Below are positions 1-9,672 of a DNA stretch of 64,000 bases, in pieces (the first letter of the stretch is position 1; every line of letters begins with the position of its first letter). The translations under genes were made by a program, and so were the position numbers. The stretch spans positions 1 to 64,000 of the forward strand of contig WGLU01000001.1 of NCBI GenBank assembly GCA_016125375.1. The letters run 5' to 3'. The notes beneath the pieces were generated by a model. That model saw nothing but the letters and a program-made list of their open reading frames with translations. It was not told the origin of the DNA and made no database searches. Origin of the DNA: Pseudomonadota bacterium (GTDB lineage: Bacteria; Pseudomonadota; Alphaproteobacteria; UBA1280; RI-95).

Positions 1-141
1 GAGATGGTGATGCCTGGTGACAACGTAGAGATGACCGTTGAGCTGATCGCCCCGATTGCGATGGACAAAGGTCTGCGTTTTGCGATTCGTGAAGGTGGCC
101 GTACTGTCGGCGCCGGCGTGGTCGCTGAAATTACTAAGTAA
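1..141 (+). CDS. tuf: Elongation factor Tu, C-terminal end (partial)
   Basis: The window opens inside a reading frame whose last 46 residues are the EF-Tu C-terminal barrel: [16 protein letters not shown], then a [19 protein letters not shown]-type ending, and a TAA stop. EF-Tu carries aminoacyl-tRNA to the ribosome as a GTP complex. It lies directly upstream of rpsJ, the usual junction of the str and S10 gene series. Only domain 3 is visible, so nothing can be said about the GTPase domain or which tuf copy this is. Confidence 0.97.
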   Translation, partial: EMVMPGDNVEMTVELIAPIAMDKGLRFAIREGGRTVGAGVVAEITK

Positions 142-162
142 GTGTAATACCGGAGCCTCTGC

Positions 163-185
163 GGGGGGTGGATAAGCCACCCCCT
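163..185 (+). promoter_or_regulatory. Hairpin between tuf and rpsJ
   Basis: An eight-base-pair perfect stem (GGGGGTGG at 164-171 with CCACCCCC at 177-184) encloses a five-base loop. Only two T residues follow, so it is a poor terminator. It may act as an attenuator, a processing site or an mRNA stabiliser at the str/S10 boundary. Function is inferred; only the inverted repeat is seen. Confidence 0.5.
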
Positions 186-214
186 TGCATGCTCCCTAAA
201 TGAGAGTGATGACT

Positions 215-529
215 ATGGATGTTTCTACCCAGAATATTCGCATCCGGCTGAAGGCCTACGATCACCGCGTGCTGGACAAGTCCACCGCTGAAATCGTAGA
301 CACTGCCAAGCGTACTGGCGCCCAGGTTCGTGGGCCCATTCCGCTGCCGACAAAGTTCGAGAAGTTCACTGTACTGCGCAGCCCGCACGTGGATAAAAAA
401 TCCCGCGAGCAATTCGAAATGCGCACCTACAAGCGTATGCTCGAGATTGTTGAGCCGACCCCACAAACCATCGACGCGCTGATGAAGCTTGATCTGGCTT
501 CCGGCGTTGACGTGCAGATTAAACTCTAA
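215..529 (+). CDS. rpsJ: 30S ribosomal protein S10
   Basis: A 104-residue protein with the S10 core [12 protein letters not shown], the [14 protein letters not shown] loop and the ending [10 protein letters not shown]10 sits in the 30S head and also serves in transcription antitermination (NusE). ATG codons at 200 and 209 are in frame, but 215 is preferred: GAGAG at 202-206 gives an eight-base spacing and the length then matches the family (about 103). It is the first gene of the S10 series; rplC follows after 14 bases. Confidence 0.97.
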   Translation: MDVSTQNIRIRLKAYDHRVLDKSTAEIVDTAKRTGAQVRGPIPLPTKFEKFTVLRSPHVDKKSREQFEMRTYKRMLEIVEPTPQTIDALMKLDLASGVDVQIKL

Positions 530-543
530 GGAGGACTGCCGTT

Positions 544-1185
544 ATGCGTACAGGTTTGATTGCTGAGAAAATGGGTATGACCCGTATTTTCACCGCCGAA
601 GGTCAAAGCGTTCCGGTTACTGTTCTGCAAGCTCTGGATATCCAGGTGACCCAGAAGAAAACCACCGAGACCGACGGTTACACTGCTATTCAGGTTGGTA
701 TGGGCAACCAAAAGCCCAGCCGTGTTTCCAAGCCGCTGACCGGCCACTTTGCGAAAGCCAAAGTTGAGCCTAAGCAGCACGTGGTTGAGTTCCGTGTATC
801 GGAAGAGAACCTGCTGGAAGCCGGTACCGAGCTGAAAACAGACCATTTCGCCGAAGGCGCCATTGTTGATGTAACAGGCGTTACCATCGGTAAAGGTTTT
901 GCGGGTGTTATGAAGCGCCACAACTTTGGGGGCCTGCGCGCTTCCCACGGTGTGTCGGTAACTCACCGTAGCCACGGTTCGACTGGTCAACGCCAGGATC
1001 CGGGTAAAGTATTCAAAGGCAAAAAGATGGCCGGTCACATGGGCGTTCGCCGTCGCACCCAGCAGAATCTGCAGGTTGTGCGCGTTGATGCCGACCGCGG
1101 TCTGATCCTGGTGAAGGGCTCCGTGCCCGGTGCCAAGGGCTCCGTTGTGATGGTCCGCGATGCCGTGAAAAAATCCAACGCGTAA
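544..1185 (+). CDS. rplC: 50S ribosomal protein L3
   Basis: A 213-residue L3, the usual length. The signature [14 protein letters not shown] follows [10 protein letters not shown], which keeps the glutamine that PrmB methylates in Escherichia coli L3. L3 is an early assembly protein near the peptidyl transferase centre. A consensus AAGGAGG at 528-534, overlapping the rpsJ stop, fixes the start. rplD follows after 16 bases in the same operon. Confidence 0.98.
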   Translation: MRTGLIAEKMGMTRIFTAEGQSVPVTVLQALDIQVTQKKTTETDGYTAIQVGMGNQKPSRVSKPLTGHFAKAKVEPKQHVVEFRVSEENLLEAGTELKTDHFAEGAIVDVTGVTIGKGFAGVMKRHNFGGLRASHGVSVTHRSHGSTGQRQDPGKVFKGKKMAGHMGVRRRTQQNLQVVRVDADRGLILVKGSVPGAKGSVVMVRDAVKKSNA

Positions 1186-1201
1186 GTAAGGACGTAGGAC
1201 C

Positions 1202-1831
1202 ATGAAAATGGAAGTAATTACGCTGGAAGGCAAAAAGGCGGGTTCCGTTGACCTGCCTGAGCAGATCTTCGGCGCCGAAGTCCGCAAGGACTTGCTGCAC
1301 CGGATGGTTCTGTGGCAACTGGCCAAGAGCCGTACCGGCACTGCCGACACCAAAGACCGTAGCGAAGTATCGCGTACGGGTAGCAAGCTGTACCGTCAAA
1401 AAGGTACCGGTCGCGCCCGTCACGGTAGCGCCCGTGTGAACCAGTTCCGCGGCGGTGGTGTTGTATTCGGCCCGACCCCGCGCTCGTTCGCGTTCAGCCT
1501 GACCAAGAAAGTGCGTCGCAAGGCTCTGACTTGCGCCCTGTCTGCCAAGGCTGCCGAATCGAAGCTGGTGATCCTGGACGAAGCCAAGACCAGCACACAC
1601 AAAACCAAAGACCTGGCCACCAAACTGAAGGCTCTGGGTCTGGACAACGCGCTGTTCATCGTTGACAGCATGGACGAGAACTTCACCCGTGCCAGCAGCA
1701 ACCTGCCTTTCGTGCAAGTGCTGCCGACCGAAGGTGCAAACGTGTATGACATCCTGCACGCCAAGACACTCGTTCTGACCAAAAACGCCGTGCCGATGAT
1801 TGAAGCACGCCTGACGAGCCGGAGTGAATAA
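1202..1831 (+). CDS. rplD: 50S ribosomal protein L4
   Basis: A 209-residue L4 with the extended loop [19 protein letters not shown] that reaches into the exit tunnel. The start at 1202 is favoured over the in-frame ATG at 1208 because AAGGA (1188-1192) is nine bases from it. In enterobacteria L4 represses its own operon through a leader structure. The stop is separated from the rplW start by a single base, so translation is probably coupled. Confidence 0.97.
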   Translation: MKMEVITLEGKKAGSVDLPEQIFGAEVRKDLLHRMVLWQLAKSRTGTADTKDRSEVSRTGSKLYRQKGTGRARHGSARVNQFRGGGVVFGPTPRSFAFSLTKKVRRKALTCALSAKAAESKLVILDEAKTSTHKTKDLATKLKALGLDNALFIVDSMDENFTRASSNLPFVQVLPTEGANVYDILHAKTLVLTKNAVPMIEARLTSRSE

Positions 1832-1832
1832 G

Positions 1833-2144
1833 ATGGCGAAGAAGGACGTTAAAATTACCGAGTCCATGTACCAGGTTCTGCTGAGCCCGGTCGTGACCGA
1901 GAAAAGCACCATGGTTGCAGAAAGCAACACCCTGACTTTCAAGGTGAAGCCGGAAGCTACCAAACCAGAAATTAAAGAAGCTGTTGAAGCCTTGTACAAA
2001 GTGAAAGTGGAAAGTGTAAACACTTCTCCTGTTAAAGGCAAAACCAAGCGTTTCCGTGGCCATACAGGTCAACGTAGCGACTGGAAAAAAGCTTTTGTTC
2101 GCCTGGCAGACGGTCAAAGTGTTGACCTGAGCGCCGGCATCTAA
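1833..2144 (+). CDS. rplW: 50S ribosomal protein L23
   Basis: A 103-residue L23, recognisable from [13 protein letters not shown] near the N-terminus and the [15 protein letters not shown] segment. L23 lies at the tunnel exit and docks trigger factor and SRP. The ATG at 1833 is chosen over an in-frame GTG at 1824 because GGAG at 1821-1824 then has an eight-base spacing. It sits one base after the rplD stop and 13 bases before rplB. Confidence 0.97.
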   Translation: MAKKDVKITESMYQVLLSPVVTEKSTMVAESNTLTFKVKPEATKPEIKEAVEALYKVKVESVNTSPVKGKTKRFRGHTGQRSDWKKAFVRLADGQSVDLSAGI

Positions 2145-2157
2145 GTGAGGACAGACA

Positions 2158-2988
2158 ATGGCACTGGTAACTTATAAACCGACTTCTCCGGGCCGCCGTC
2201 AGCTGATCGCAGTTGACCGTTCGGTCCTGAGCAACGAGAAGCCGCTGAAAGACCTTCTGTCGCCGATCAAGCGTACAGGTGGCCGTAACAACAACGGTCG
2301 CATTACTGTGCGTCACATCGGTGGTGGTCACAAGCGCAAGTACCGTATGGTGGATTTCAAACGCACCAAGTGGGATGTACCCGCTACCGTGGAGCGTCTG
2401 GAGTATGATCCGAACCGTACCGCGTTCATCGCACTGATTAAGTACGAAGACGGCGAAATGTCTTACATCCTGGCACCGCAACGTGTCAAAGTTGGCGATA
2501 CTGTTATCGCCGGCGATAAAGTGGACATTCTGCCTGGCAACGCCCTGCCGCTGAAGAGCATTCCGGTAGGTACCATCGTACACAACATCGAACTAAAGCC
2601 CGGTAAAGGCGGCCAGATGGCCCGCAGCGCCGGTACCTACGTTCAGATCGTTGGTAAAGATGGTGGCTACGCGATGCTGCGTCTGGCCTCTGGCGAACAA
2701 CGCCTGGTGCACGAGACCTGCATGGCAACTGTAGGCGCGGTATCCAACCCCGACCACAGCAACACCCAAATCGGTAAAGCCGGCCGTAAGCGCTGGATGG
2801 GCGTACGTCCGACCGTTCGTGGTGTAGCTATGAACCCGATCGACCACCCGCATGGTGGTGGTGAAGGCCGCACAAGCGGTGGCCGTCACCCGGTTACCCC
2901 GTGGGGTAAGGACACCAAGGGTACACGTACCCGCAAACCGAAGAAGCCTTCGAGCAAGCTGATTGTGCGCTCGCGGCATAGCAAATAA
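2158..2988 (+). CDS. rplB: 50S ribosomal protein L2
   Basis: A 276-residue L2 of normal length. The C-terminal signature [17 protein letters not shown] contains the conserved histidine linked to peptidyl transferase activity, followed by a basic [12 protein letters not shown] tail. GAGG at 2147-2150 precedes the ATG. L2 is needed for subunit association and catalysis. rpsS follows after 10 bases. Confidence 0.98.
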   Translation: MALVTYKPTSPGRRQLIAVDRSVLSNEKPLKDLLSPIKRTGGRNNNGRITVRHIGGGHKRKYRMVDFKRTKWDVPATVERLEYDPNRTAFIALIKYEDGEMSYILAPQRVKVGDTVIAGDKVDILPGNALPLKSIPVGTIVHNIELKPGKGGQMARSAGTYVQIVGKDGGYAMLRLASGEQRLVHETCMATVGAVSNPDHSNTQIGKAGRKRWMGVRPTVRGVAMNPIDHPHGGGEGRTSGGRHPVTPWGKDTKGTRTRKPKKPSSKLIVRSRHSK

Positions 2989-2998
2989 GGGTTGAGAG

Positions 2999-3268
2999 AT
3001 GCCTCGTTCTATTAAAAAAGGGCCTTTTGTTGACCACCACCTGATGGATAAAGTGGTTTCGGCAACCGAAGGCGGTAAGCGTGGTGTGATCAAGACTTGG
3101 TCCCGCCGCAGCATGATCATGCCTGAGTTCGTGGGTCTGACTTTCGGTGTCCACAACGGGAACAAATTCATTCCCGTTCTGGTTACCGATAACATGATCG
3201 GTCACAAACTGGGCGAATTTGCGCCGACCCGCACCTACAGCGGTCACGGCGACAAAAAAGCCAAGTAA
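2999..3268 (+). CDS. rpsS: 30S ribosomal protein S19
   Basis: An 89-residue S19 starting [12 protein letters not shown] and containing the family signature [16 protein letters not shown] and the [13 protein letters not shown] ending. S19 forms a head complex with S13 near the A and P sites. GAGAG just before the ATG is the likely ribosome binding site. Neighbours are rplB and rplV in the conserved order. Confidence 0.98.
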   Translation: MPRSIKKGPFVDHHLMDKVVSATEGGKRGVIKTWSRRSMIMPEFVGLTFGVHNGNKFIPVLVTDNMIGHKLGEFAPTRTYSGHGDKKAK

Positions 3269-3282
3269 TTAAGGGTTGAGCT

Positions 3283-3672
3283 ATGAGCAAACAGAAACAA
3301 CCGCGTCGTCTTGCCGATAACCAGGCAATGGCTACGCTGCGCAGTGTCCGCACAAGCGCACAGAAAGCACGTCTGGTGCTGGATATGATTCGCGGTCAGT
3401 CTGTCGACAAAGCGTTGGCCGACCTGACTTTCAGCAAGAAGAAGACCGCTAGCGACGTTAAGGCGCTGCTGCAGTCCGCTATTGCGAACGCGGAGAACAA
3501 TCACAACCTGAACGTTGACAAATTGGTGGTGGAAAAAGCGACCGCAGACAAAGCCTTCGTTATGAAGCGCTTCCATGCCCGCGCACGTGGCCGTGGTGCC
3601 CGTATCCTTAAACCGACTTGCCATATCACCCTGGTTGTGGCAGAAAAGCACGCACAAGCGAACGAGGGCTAA
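3283..3672 (+). CDS. rplV: 50S ribosomal protein L22
   Basis: A 129-residue L22, slightly longer than the 110-residue norm because of an extra 15 or so N-terminal residues ([14 protein letters not shown]). The C-terminal beta-hairpin that lines the exit tunnel is intact ([20 protein letters not shown]). This hairpin is where macrolide-resistance changes arise in other bacteria. rpsC begins four bases after the stop. Confidence 0.97.
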   Translation: MSKQKQPRRLADNQAMATLRSVRTSAQKARLVLDMIRGQSVDKALADLTFSKKKTASDVKALLQSAIANAENNHNLNVDKLVVEKATADKAFVMKRFHARARGRGARILKPTCHITLVVAEKHAQANEG

Positions 3673-3676
3673 GAAT

Positions 3677-4339
3677 ATGGGTCAGAAAGTACTGCCAATT
3701 GGTCTGCGCCTGGGCATTAACCGTACGTGGAACTCCCGTTGGTTTGCCGGCAAACAGGAATATGCCGACCTGCTGAAAGAAGATATGGAGCTGCGCGCCT
3801 TCCTGAAGAAGCGTCTGGAAAATGCAGGCGTTTCCAAGGTCATTATCGAGCGTCCTGCCAAGAAATGCCGTGTGTTCATCCACACTGCACGCCCAGGCGT
3901 GATTATCGGTAAAAAAGGTGCCGACATCGAAACTCTGAAAAAAGCCCTGCAAGAGCGCTGCAAGTCCGAGGTGTTCCTGAACATCGTGGAAGTGCGCAAG
4001 CCTGATGCAGACGCTCAGCTGATTGCCGAGAACATCGCCAGCCAGCTGCAACGTCGTGTGGCTTTCCGTCGCGCCATGAAGCGCGCAATTCAGAACGCCA
4101 TGATGCAAGGTGTAGAAGGTATCCGCATCAACGCTGCCGGTCGTTTGGCCGGTGCCGAGATCGCCCGCACCGAGTGGTATCTGGAAGGTCGCCTGCCGCT
4201 GCACACCCTGCGTGCCGACATCGATTACGGCTTTGCCGAAGCGATGACCCAATACGGGATTATCGGTATCAAAGTGTGGCTGAACCACGGCGAAAAATAC
4301 CAGATCGAGAGCAACACAACAGTCGAAGGTCGCGCCTAA
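3677..4339 (+). CDS. rpsC: 30S ribosomal protein S3
   Basis: A 220-residue S3 beginning [13 protein letters not shown]. The KH domain [12 protein letters not shown] carries the GxxG loop, and the C-terminal domain contains [15 protein letters not shown]3 lies at the mRNA entry site and contributes to helicase activity. The frame stays open upstream into rplV, but the conserved start MGQKV and the four-base gap to rplV fix the ATG at 3677. A 36-base gap to rplP is the longest in this part of the operon. Confidence 0.98.
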   Translation: MGQKVLPIGLRLGINRTWNSRWFAGKQEYADLLKEDMELRAFLKKRLENAGVSKVIIERPAKKCRVFIHTARPGVIIGKKGADIETLKKALQERCKSEVFLNIVEVRKPDADAQLIAENIASQLQRRVAFRRAMKRAIQNAMMQGVEGIRINAAGRLAGAEIARTEWYLEGRLPLHTLRADIDYGFAEAMTQYGIIGIKVWLNHGEKYQIESNTTVEGRA

Positions 4340-4375
4340 GAGCGATTGGGACTTGAAAGTTAGGAATTATTTGCT

Positions 4376-4789
4376 ATGTTGCAACCGAAACGTACCAAGT
4401 ACCGTAAGGCCCATAAAGGTCGTGTCCATGGCATGGCCAAGGGCGGCACGGACGTAAGTTTTGGCGATTTTGGTCTGAAAACGACCGAAGCCGCCCGTAT
4501 CACGGCTCGCCAGATTGAGTCTGCACGTCGCGCGATGACACGTTATGTCGCTCGCGGTGGTCGCATCTGGATCCGTATTTTCCCTGATACACCAGTATCC
4601 AAGAAGCCGGCTGAAGTCCGGATGGGTTCGGGTAAAGGCTCTCCTGAATATTGGGTAGCCAAAGTTAAGCCCGGCCGCGTGATGTACGAAATTGGTGGTG
4701 TATCCGAAGAGGTAGCACGCGAGGCCTTCCGCTTGGCATCGCACAAGCTGCCAGTGAAAACCCGCGTTATTTCGCGCCACGTAGGTTAA
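4376..4789 (+). CDS. rplP: 50S ribosomal protein L16
   Basis: A 137-residue L16 of normal size, with the N-terminus [16 protein letters not shown] and the signature [15 protein letters not shown]16 organises the A-site region of the 50S subunit. It precedes rpmC by 13 bases, as expected. Confidence 0.98.
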   Translation: MLQPKRTKYRKAHKGRVHGMAKGGTDVSFGDFGLKTTEAARITARQIESARRAMTRYVARGGRIWIRIFPDTPVSKKPAEVRMGSGKGSPEYWVAKVKPGRVMYEIGGVSEEVAREAFRLASHKLPVKTRVISRHVG

Positions 4790-4802
4790 GGGGTAGAACA
4801 CA

Positions 4803-5006
4803 ATGAAGGCACAAGAAATTCGTGCGCTGAGCAACGACCAGCTGAAAGACAAGCTGTTCGGTCTGCGCAAGGAGCAGATGAACCTGCGTTTTCAGCAGGC
4901 GACGGGGCAAATGGAAACCCCGACCCGCGTGCGTGAAGTACGTAAGGTCGTTGCGCGCCTGAAAACCGAAATGACCGCACGTGACCGTGCGGCTGCAGGA
5001 GAGTAA
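4803..5006 (+). CDS. rpmC: 50S ribosomal protein L29
   Basis: A 67-residue L29, two helices with the family pattern [16 protein letters not shown] and the ending [15 protein letters not shown]29 sits by the tunnel exit next to L23. Its last codons carry AGGAGAG (4997-5003), which is the ribosome binding site of rpsQ four bases downstream, so the two are probably translationally coupled. Confidence 0.97.
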   Translation: MKAQEIRALSNDQLKDKLFGLRKEQMNLRFQQATGQMETPTRVREVRKVVARLKTEMTARDRAAAGE

Positions 5007-5010
5007 GAAT

Positions 5011-5241
5011 ATGCCAAAGCGCATTCTGAAAGGTACTGTAGTGAGTGACGCAACCGATAAAACGGTTGTGGTATCCGTAAGCCGCTCTATCAAGCACCCG
5101 CTGTACGGTAAGACCATGCGTCGCAGCAGCAAGTACCATGCCCATGATGAGAACAATACGTTCAAAGTGGGTGACACCGTTAAGATCATCGAGTCGAAGC
5201 CATATTCCAAGCTGAAACGCTGGGAAGTGGTGACGGCGTAA
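5011..5241 (+). CDS. rpsQ: 30S ribosomal protein S17
   Basis: A 76-residue S17 with the OB-fold motifs [18 protein letters not shown] and the signature [19 protein letters not shown]17 is a primary 16S rRNA binder. An earlier in-frame GTG at 4981 would lengthen it by ten residues inside rpmC. The ATG at 5011 with AGGAG eight to ten bases upstream and the MPKRIL beginning is preferred. Confidence 0.97.
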   Translation: MPKRILKGTVVSDATDKTVVVSVSRSIKHPLYGKTMRRSSKYHAHDENNTFKVGDTVKIIESKPYSKLKRWEVVTA

Positions 5242-5263
5242 GCGAGCGCAAGGAGTAGACCAA

Positions 5264-5632
5264 ATGATTCAGGTCCAAACACGACTCGACGTTGCCGACA
5301 ACTCCGGTGCACGCGAAGTGCAGTGCATCAAGGTGCTCGGCGGCTCTAAGCGCCGTTATGCACACGTAGGTGACGTTATTGTAGTCAGCGTTAAGGATGC
5401 CATTCCACGTGGCAAGGTTAAAAAGGGTGAAGTTGCCCGTGCGGTTGTTGTCCGCACTGCGAAAGAAATTATTCGCAAAGACGGCACCGCAATCCGTTTT
5501 GACAAGAACGCTGCTGTGTTGATTGACAAAAAAGGCGAGCCGGTCGGCACCCGTATTTTCGGACCCGTTGCCCGTGAACTGCGTGCGCGCAAGTTCATGA
5601 AGATCGTCTCTCTGGCACCGGAGGTTCTGTAA
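5264..5632 (+). CDS. rplN: 50S ribosomal protein L14
   Basis: A 122-residue L14, exactly the usual length, starting [16 protein letters not shown] and ending [14 protein letters not shown]14 lies at the subunit interface and forms an inter-subunit bridge. AAGGAG precedes the start. rplX begins one base after the stop. Confidence 0.98.
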   Translation: MIQVQTRLDVADNSGAREVQCIKVLGGSKRRYAHVGDVIVVSVKDAIPRGKVKKGEVARAVVVRTAKEIIRKDGTAIRFDKNAAVLIDKKGEPVGTRIFGPVARELRARKFMKIVSLAPEVL

Positions 5633-5633
5633 G

Positions 5634-5966
5634 ATGACTGCAGGTCTGAAGAGCTACCTGAAAAAGGGCGACGAAGTCGTCGTTACCGCAGGTAAGGAAA
5701 AAGGCAAGAAAGGCCGTATTACCAAAGTATTCACCGATTCCGACCGTGTAACGGTTGAAGGTGTAAACCTGGTAAAACGTCACGTTCGTGCCACTAAATT
5801 GGGTCAGGATTCTGGCGTTGTAACCAAAGAGGCAGCAATTCACATTTCTAACGTGATGATCGCTGACCCTAAAACGGGCAAACCAACCCGCGTAGGTTAC
5901 AAAGTTATGGAAAACGGCCGCAAAGTACGCTTCGCCAAGAAAAGCGGCGAAGTTATCGACAGCTAG
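5634..5966 (+). CDS. rplX: 50S ribosomal protein L24
   Basis: A 110-residue L24. The KOW motif is seen near the N-terminus ([20 protein letters not shown]) and is followed by [10 protein letters not shown] and [14 protein letters not shown]24 initiates 50S assembly. It is coupled to rplN through a one-base gap. Confidence 0.97.
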   Translation: MTAGLKSYLKKGDEVVVTAGKEKGKKGRITKVFTDSDRVTVEGVNLVKRHVRATKLGQDSGVVTKEAAIHISNVMIADPKTGKPTRVGYKVMENGRKVRFAKKSGEVIDS

Positions 5967-5977
5967 GATTGAAAATT

Positions 5978-6571
5978 ATGGCAACCAAAGCGAAAACCAC
6001 CACCTCCAAAGCTACGGGTTATACCCCGCGCTTTAAGGAGTTCTACCGTGATCAGGTTCGCAAGCAGATGCAAGACCAGTTCAAATACGAGAACGTCATG
6101 CAAATGCCGAAGCTGGAAAAAATCGTGGTCAACATGGGCGTTGGTAAGGCGCCGGACGACAAGAAAATCCTGGAAGGTGCAGTGTCTGACATGACTCTGA
6201 TTACCGGCCAGCGTCCGATTGTGACCCGTGCAAAAAAATCCATCGCAGCGTTCAAACTGCGTGAAGGTATGCCTGTAGGGTGCAAAGTAACCCTGCGTGG
6301 TAACCACATGTACGAGTTTCTGGACCGCCTGATCACCATCGCGCTGCCACGCGTACGTGACTTTGAAGGCGTGTCCGACAAGTCCTTCGACGGCTCCGGC
6401 AACTATGCCATGGGCATCAAGGAGCAGTTGATTTTCCCGGAAATCGACTACGACAAAACGGACACCATTCGTGGTATGGATATCATCATCTGCACCACGG
6501 CTAAAACCAATGATGAAGCGCGCGCCTTGCTGGCCGCCTTCGGTATGCCGTTCAAGAAAGGTGTTAAATAA
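5978..6571 (+). CDS. rplE: 50S ribosomal protein L5
   Basis: A 197-residue L5, about 18 residues longer at the N-terminus than E. coli L5 ([18 protein letters not shown] precedes the conserved FKEFYRDQV). The core [16 protein letters not shown] and the [20 protein letters not shown] end are clear. L5 binds 5S rRNA and the P-site tRNA. AGGAT at 5965-5969 supports the ATG at 5978 over a TTG at 5969. The stop overlaps the rpsN start by one base. Confidence 0.97.
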   Translation: MATKAKTTTSKATGYTPRFKEFYRDQVRKQMQDQFKYENVMQMPKLEKIVVNMGVGKAPDDKKILEGAVSDMTLITGQRPIVTRAKKSIAAFKLREGMPVGCKVTLRGNHMYEFLDRLITIALPRVRDFEGVSDKSFDGSGNYAMGIKEQLIFPEIDYDKTDTIRGMDIIICTTAKTNDEARALLAAFGMPFKKGVK

Positions 6572-6876
6572 TGGCTAAACGTTGTTCGATTTTCCGTAAC
6601 GACAAGCGCAAGCGTATGGCTGCCAATCAGGCAGAACGCCGCGCTGAGTTGAAAGCAAAGGTTGTTGACCAGTCCCTGAGCTGGGACGAGCGTATGTCCG
6701 CTCGCGACGCCCTGAATGCACTGCCCCGCAATGGTTCTGCCATCCGCGTGCGTCTGCGCTGCATGATTACAGGTCGTCCGCGTGGTAACTACCGCAAATT
6801 TAACATCTGCCGGAACATGTTCCGCGATATGGCGTCCAAAGGCGATCTGCCCGGCGTCACTAAATCCAGCTGGTAA
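6571..6876 (+). CDS. rpsN: 30S ribosomal protein S14 (zinc-free form)
   Basis: A 101-residue S14 of the long class with the ending CRNMFRDMASKGDLPGVTKSSW. It lacks the paired CxxC motifs of the short zinc-binding S14, as is usual in proteobacteria. S14 is a late head-assembly protein. The start ATG shares its first base with the rplE stop, which suggests reinitiation. Confidence 0.97.
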   Translation: MAKRCSIFRNDKRKRMAANQAERRAELKAKVVDQSLSWDERMSARDALNALPRNGSAIRVRLRCMITGRPRGNYRKFNICRNMFRDMASKGDLPGVTKSSW

Positions 6877-6888
6877 GGAGACTGCGTC

Positions 6889-7284
6889 ATGGCTATGACC
6901 GATCCGATCGCAGATATGCTGACCCGCATCCGTAACGGACAAATGGTTCGCAAAAGCTCTGTGCGTATGCCTGCTTCTAAACTGAAGCTTTCCATTCTGG
7001 AAGTGCTTAAAGAAGAAGGTTACATCATTGGCTACAAAGAAGTTGAGGGCACAAAGTTCCCTGAACTGGAAGTTGAACTGAAGTACTACGCTGGCAAGCC
7101 GGTTATCAGTGAGATCGAACGTATCTCCAAACCTGGTTTGCGCAAGTATTCCGCTGCTACAGACATTCCGATGGTCCGTAACGGTCTGGGTGTTGCGATT
7201 CTGTCCACCTCGCGTGGCGTGATGACCGATGCCAAAGCCCGCACCATGAATGTCGGTGGCGAGCTGATTTGCCGCGTATTCTAA
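6889..7284 (+). CDS. rpsH: 30S ribosomal protein S8
   Basis: A 131-residue S8 starting [18 protein letters not shown] and ending with the signature [21 protein letters not shown]8 binds the 16S central domain and in E. coli represses the spc operon by binding its own mRNA. AAGGAG at 6875-6880, overlapping the rpsN stop, supports 6889 rather than the ATG at 6895. Confidence 0.98.
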   Translation: MAMTDPIADMLTRIRNGQMVRKSSVRMPASKLKLSILEVLKEEGYIIGYKEVEGTKFPELEVELKYYAGKPVISEIERISKPGLRKYSAATDIPMVRNGLGVAILSTSRGVMTDAKARTMNVGGELICRVF

Positions 7285-7297
7285 GGGAGCTGGAACA

Positions 7298-7831
7298 ATG
7301 TCTCGTATTGGTAAAAACCCGGTTACGATTCCTGCAGGTGTTGAGGTAACACTCAACGGCCGCGATCTGACCGTAAAAGGCAGCAAAGGCACTCTGCAAT
7401 TTGCTGTTCCGGCCGACATCAACACCAACATCGAGGGCAAGGAAGTTGCTTTCACCCCTCGTAACGATGCCAAAACAACCCGTGCTTTGTGGGGTACGAC
7501 CCGCGCGCGTGTTGCCAACATGGTTAACGGTGTTTCCAAAGGCTTTACCCGTAAGCTGCAAATCCAGGGCGTGGGTTACCGTGCCGCTGTTGCCGGTACC
7601 TCTTTGGACCTGCAACTGGGTTTCAGCCATCCGGTAAAAATGGCAATTCCGCAAGGTCTGACCGTACAAGTGAATGACAACACTGAGATTGTTATCACTG
7701 GTGCAGACAAGCACAAAATTGGCCAATTTGCTGCCGATGTTCGCGGTGTACGTCCGCCTGAGCCTTACAAAGGCAAGGGTGTGCGTTACTCTGACGAGCA
7801 AGTACGCCGCAAAGAAGGCAAGAAGAAGTAA
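7298..7831 (+). CDS. rplF: 50S ribosomal protein L6
   Basis: A 177-residue L6 with two homologous halves, starting MSRIGKNPVTIPAGV and closing with the signature RPPEPYKGKGVRYSDE. L6 lies near the factor-binding stalk base. GGAGC precedes the start codon. rplR follows after 21 bases. Confidence 0.98.
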   Translation: MSRIGKNPVTIPAGVEVTLNGRDLTVKGSKGTLQFAVPADINTNIEGKEVAFTPRNDAKTTRALWGTTRARVANMVNGVSKGFTRKLQIQGVGYRAAVAGTSLDLQLGFSHPVKMAIPQGLTVQVNDNTEIVITGADKHKIGQFAADVRGVRPPEPYKGKGVRYSDEQVRRKEGKKK

Positions 7832-7852
7832 TTTAGGGAAAAGGGTTGACCG

Positions 7853-8212
7853 ATGGCTGAGAACATCATCAAACGCCGCGCCCGCCGGATCCGCAACACG
7901 CTGCGCGAAGTTGCTAATCCTGAGCGTAAGCGCCTGTGCGTCACCCGCACGAGTACGCACATTTATGCGCAAATCATTGACGATGCAAAGGGCGAAACTC
8001 TGGCTTCTGCCTCCAGCATGGATAAGGATCTGCGCAAGTCCATCAAATCCGGTGCCAACGTGGCTGCCGCTGAGCTGGTGGGAGTTGAAATCGCTAAGCG
8101 TGCCAAAAAGGCAGGCGTGGTCGATGTGTACTTCGATCGTGGCGCGAACCGTTATCATGGCCGAGTTAAGGCGCTGGCAGAAGCTGCTCGCGCTGGCGGC
8201 CTGAATTTCTAA
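7853..8212 (+). CDS. rplR: 50S ribosomal protein L18
   Basis: A 119-residue L18. The basic N-terminus [22 protein letters not shown] and the ending [20 protein letters not shown] are the family patterns. L18 with L5 and L25 carries 5S rRNA into the 50S subunit. rpsE follows after 12 bases. Confidence 0.97.
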   Translation: MAENIIKRRARRIRNTLREVANPERKRLCVTRTSTHIYAQIIDDAKGETLASASSMDKDLRKSIKSGANVAAAELVGVEIAKRAKKAGVVDVYFDRGANRYHGRVKALAEAARAGGLNF

Positions 8213-8224
8213 GAGGGTAGTCTA

Positions 8225-8881
8225 ATGGCTTTTATGGGTGAACGAGACTCCGCTTTCGTCGATAAGCTGGTCCACATTGGCCGCGTTGCCAAAGTGGTCA
8301 AAGGTGGTCGTCGCTTCGCATTTACCGCGATTGTTGTGGTAGGTGACGAGAACGGCCGCGTGGGCTGGGGCAGCGGCAAAGCGAAAGAAGTGCCAGAGGC
8401 TGTCCGCAAGGCAACCGATGCTGCTAAAAAACGCATGGTACGCGTAGCAATGCGCGAAGGCCGTACGATCCACCATGATCTGGTTGGTAAGTTCGGTGCA
8501 GCCAGTGTAGTTATGAAGCCTGCCGTACCTGGTACCGGTATCATCGCCGGCGGCCCGATCCGCGCAGTATTCGAAGCAATGGGTATGAAGGACGTGGTGA
8601 CCAAGTCGCTGGGTTCCAACAACCCGTACAACATGATTCAGGCAACCTTCAACGCTTTTGACGTGATGGAAACGCCCCGTCATGTAGCTGCCAAACGTGG
8701 TCTGAAAATGGCTGATCTGCGCTCCCGTCGTGGCGAAGCAGACGAGAAGGACATGCCGGAAGCCGAAGTAGCCCCTAAAGCTGCTGCGCCTGCTAAAAAG
8801 GCTGCTCCTGCCAAGAAAGCAGCCCCCGCTGGTAAAAAAGCAGCACCGAAAAAAGCTGCCGCTACAGAGGAGGCTAAATAA
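8225..8881 (+). CDS. rpsE: 30S ribosomal protein S5 with lysine/alanine-rich tail
   Basis: The first 165 or so residues are a normal S5: [21 protein letters not shown], then [14 protein letters not shown] and [18 protein letters not shown]5 shapes the mRNA entry site and decoding accuracy. The protein is 218 residues, longer than the 166 of E. coli, because of an added low-complexity tail of repeated AAPAKK-type units ending AATEEAK. A similar tail is on L17 (14054-14569). The tail is seen directly; its role is unknown. The stop overlaps rpmD by one base. Confidence 0.97.
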   Translation: MAFMGERDSAFVDKLVHIGRVAKVVKGGRRFAFTAIVVVGDENGRVGWGSGKAKEVPEAVRKATDAAKKRMVRVAMREGRTIHHDLVGKFGAASVVMKPAVPGTGIIAGGPIRAVFEAMGMKDVVTKSLGSNNPYNMIQATFNAFDVMETPRHVAAKRGLKMADLRSRRGEADEKDMPEAEVAPKAAAPAKKAAPAKKAAPAGKKAAPKKAAATEEAK

Positions 8882-9072
8882 TGGCTGCCAAGAAAACAGT
8901 TACAGTAACCCAAACCGGGAGCATTCTGGGCCGTAAGGCTGATCAGGAAGCCACCCTTAAAGGTCTGGGTCTGAACAAACGCCACCGTACCCGTACGCTG
9001 GAAGATACCCCCGCTGTGCGTGGGATGATCGCCAAAGTAGCGCATCTGGTATGTGTAGAAGAAAACGCTTAA
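8881..9072 (+). CDS. rpmD: 50S ribosomal protein L30
   Basis: A 63-residue L30 with the pattern [24 protein letters not shown] and [11 protein letters not shown]. It is part of the usual spc order rpsE-rpmD-rplO. The start overlaps the rpsE stop by one base. A 49-base gap before rplO contains no clear terminator. Confidence 0.96.
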   Translation: MAAKKTVTVTQTGSILGRKADQEATLKGLGLNKRHRTRTLEDTPAVRGMIAKVAHLVCVEENA

Positions 9073-9121
9073 GACCTTGGCCCTGTGCCAAAAGGCTTAA
9101 GATAAGTTAAGGGTTTGAACG

Positions 9122-9655
9122 ATGACGACGCTCAACCAATTGTCCGATAACAAAGGTGCCCGTGCTACACGCAACCGCGTGGGCCGTGGTATCGGTTCCG
9201 GCAACGGTAAAACCTCCGGCCGCGGTGGCAAAGGCCAGACCGCGCGCTCCGGCGGCAGCATTATGCCCGGTTTTGAAGGTGGTCAAACACCTCTGTACCG
9301 CCGCCTGCCTATCCGTGGTTTCAACAACCACAACTTCACCACCAATTACATGGTGATGAATGTGGCTGACCTGCAAAGATTCTCTGATGCTGGCCGTCTG
9401 GACGGTATCAAGGTAATTTCTGCTGAAACCCTGAAAGCCGCAGGTATTATCCAGAAATCTCTGGATGGCCTGAAGATTCTGGGTAACGGCGAGCTGAAAG
9501 CCAAACTGACGATCGAAGCTGCTGCTGCCTCTGCATCTGCTGCCGAGAAAGTTAAAAAGGCTGGTGGTACACTGACCATCAAATCGCCGAAGGAAGGGAT
9601 TAACAAATTCCTGCCGAAAGCCGCGCTCAAGCGCATGGCTGCTGCCAAAGCATAA
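9122..9655 (+). CDS. rplO: 50S ribosomal protein L15
   Basis: A 177-residue L15, somewhat longer than the 144 of E. coli. The glycine/arginine-rich N-terminus RVGRGIGSGNGKTSGRGGKG and the GFEGGQTPLYRRLPIRGF motif identify it. L15 is a late 50S assembly protein. The extra length lies in the C-terminal half, which is rich in alanine and lysine. secY begins 17 bases later. Confidence 0.97.
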   Translation: MTTLNQLSDNKGARATRNRVGRGIGSGNGKTSGRGGKGQTARSGGSIMPGFEGGQTPLYRRLPIRGFNNHNFTTNYMVMNVADLQRFSDAGRLDGIKVISAETLKAAGIIQKSLDGLKILGNGELKAKLTIEAAAASASAAEKVKKAGGTLTIKSPKEGINKFLPKAALKRMAAAKA

Positions 9656-9672
9656 AAATAAGGGACTGACCC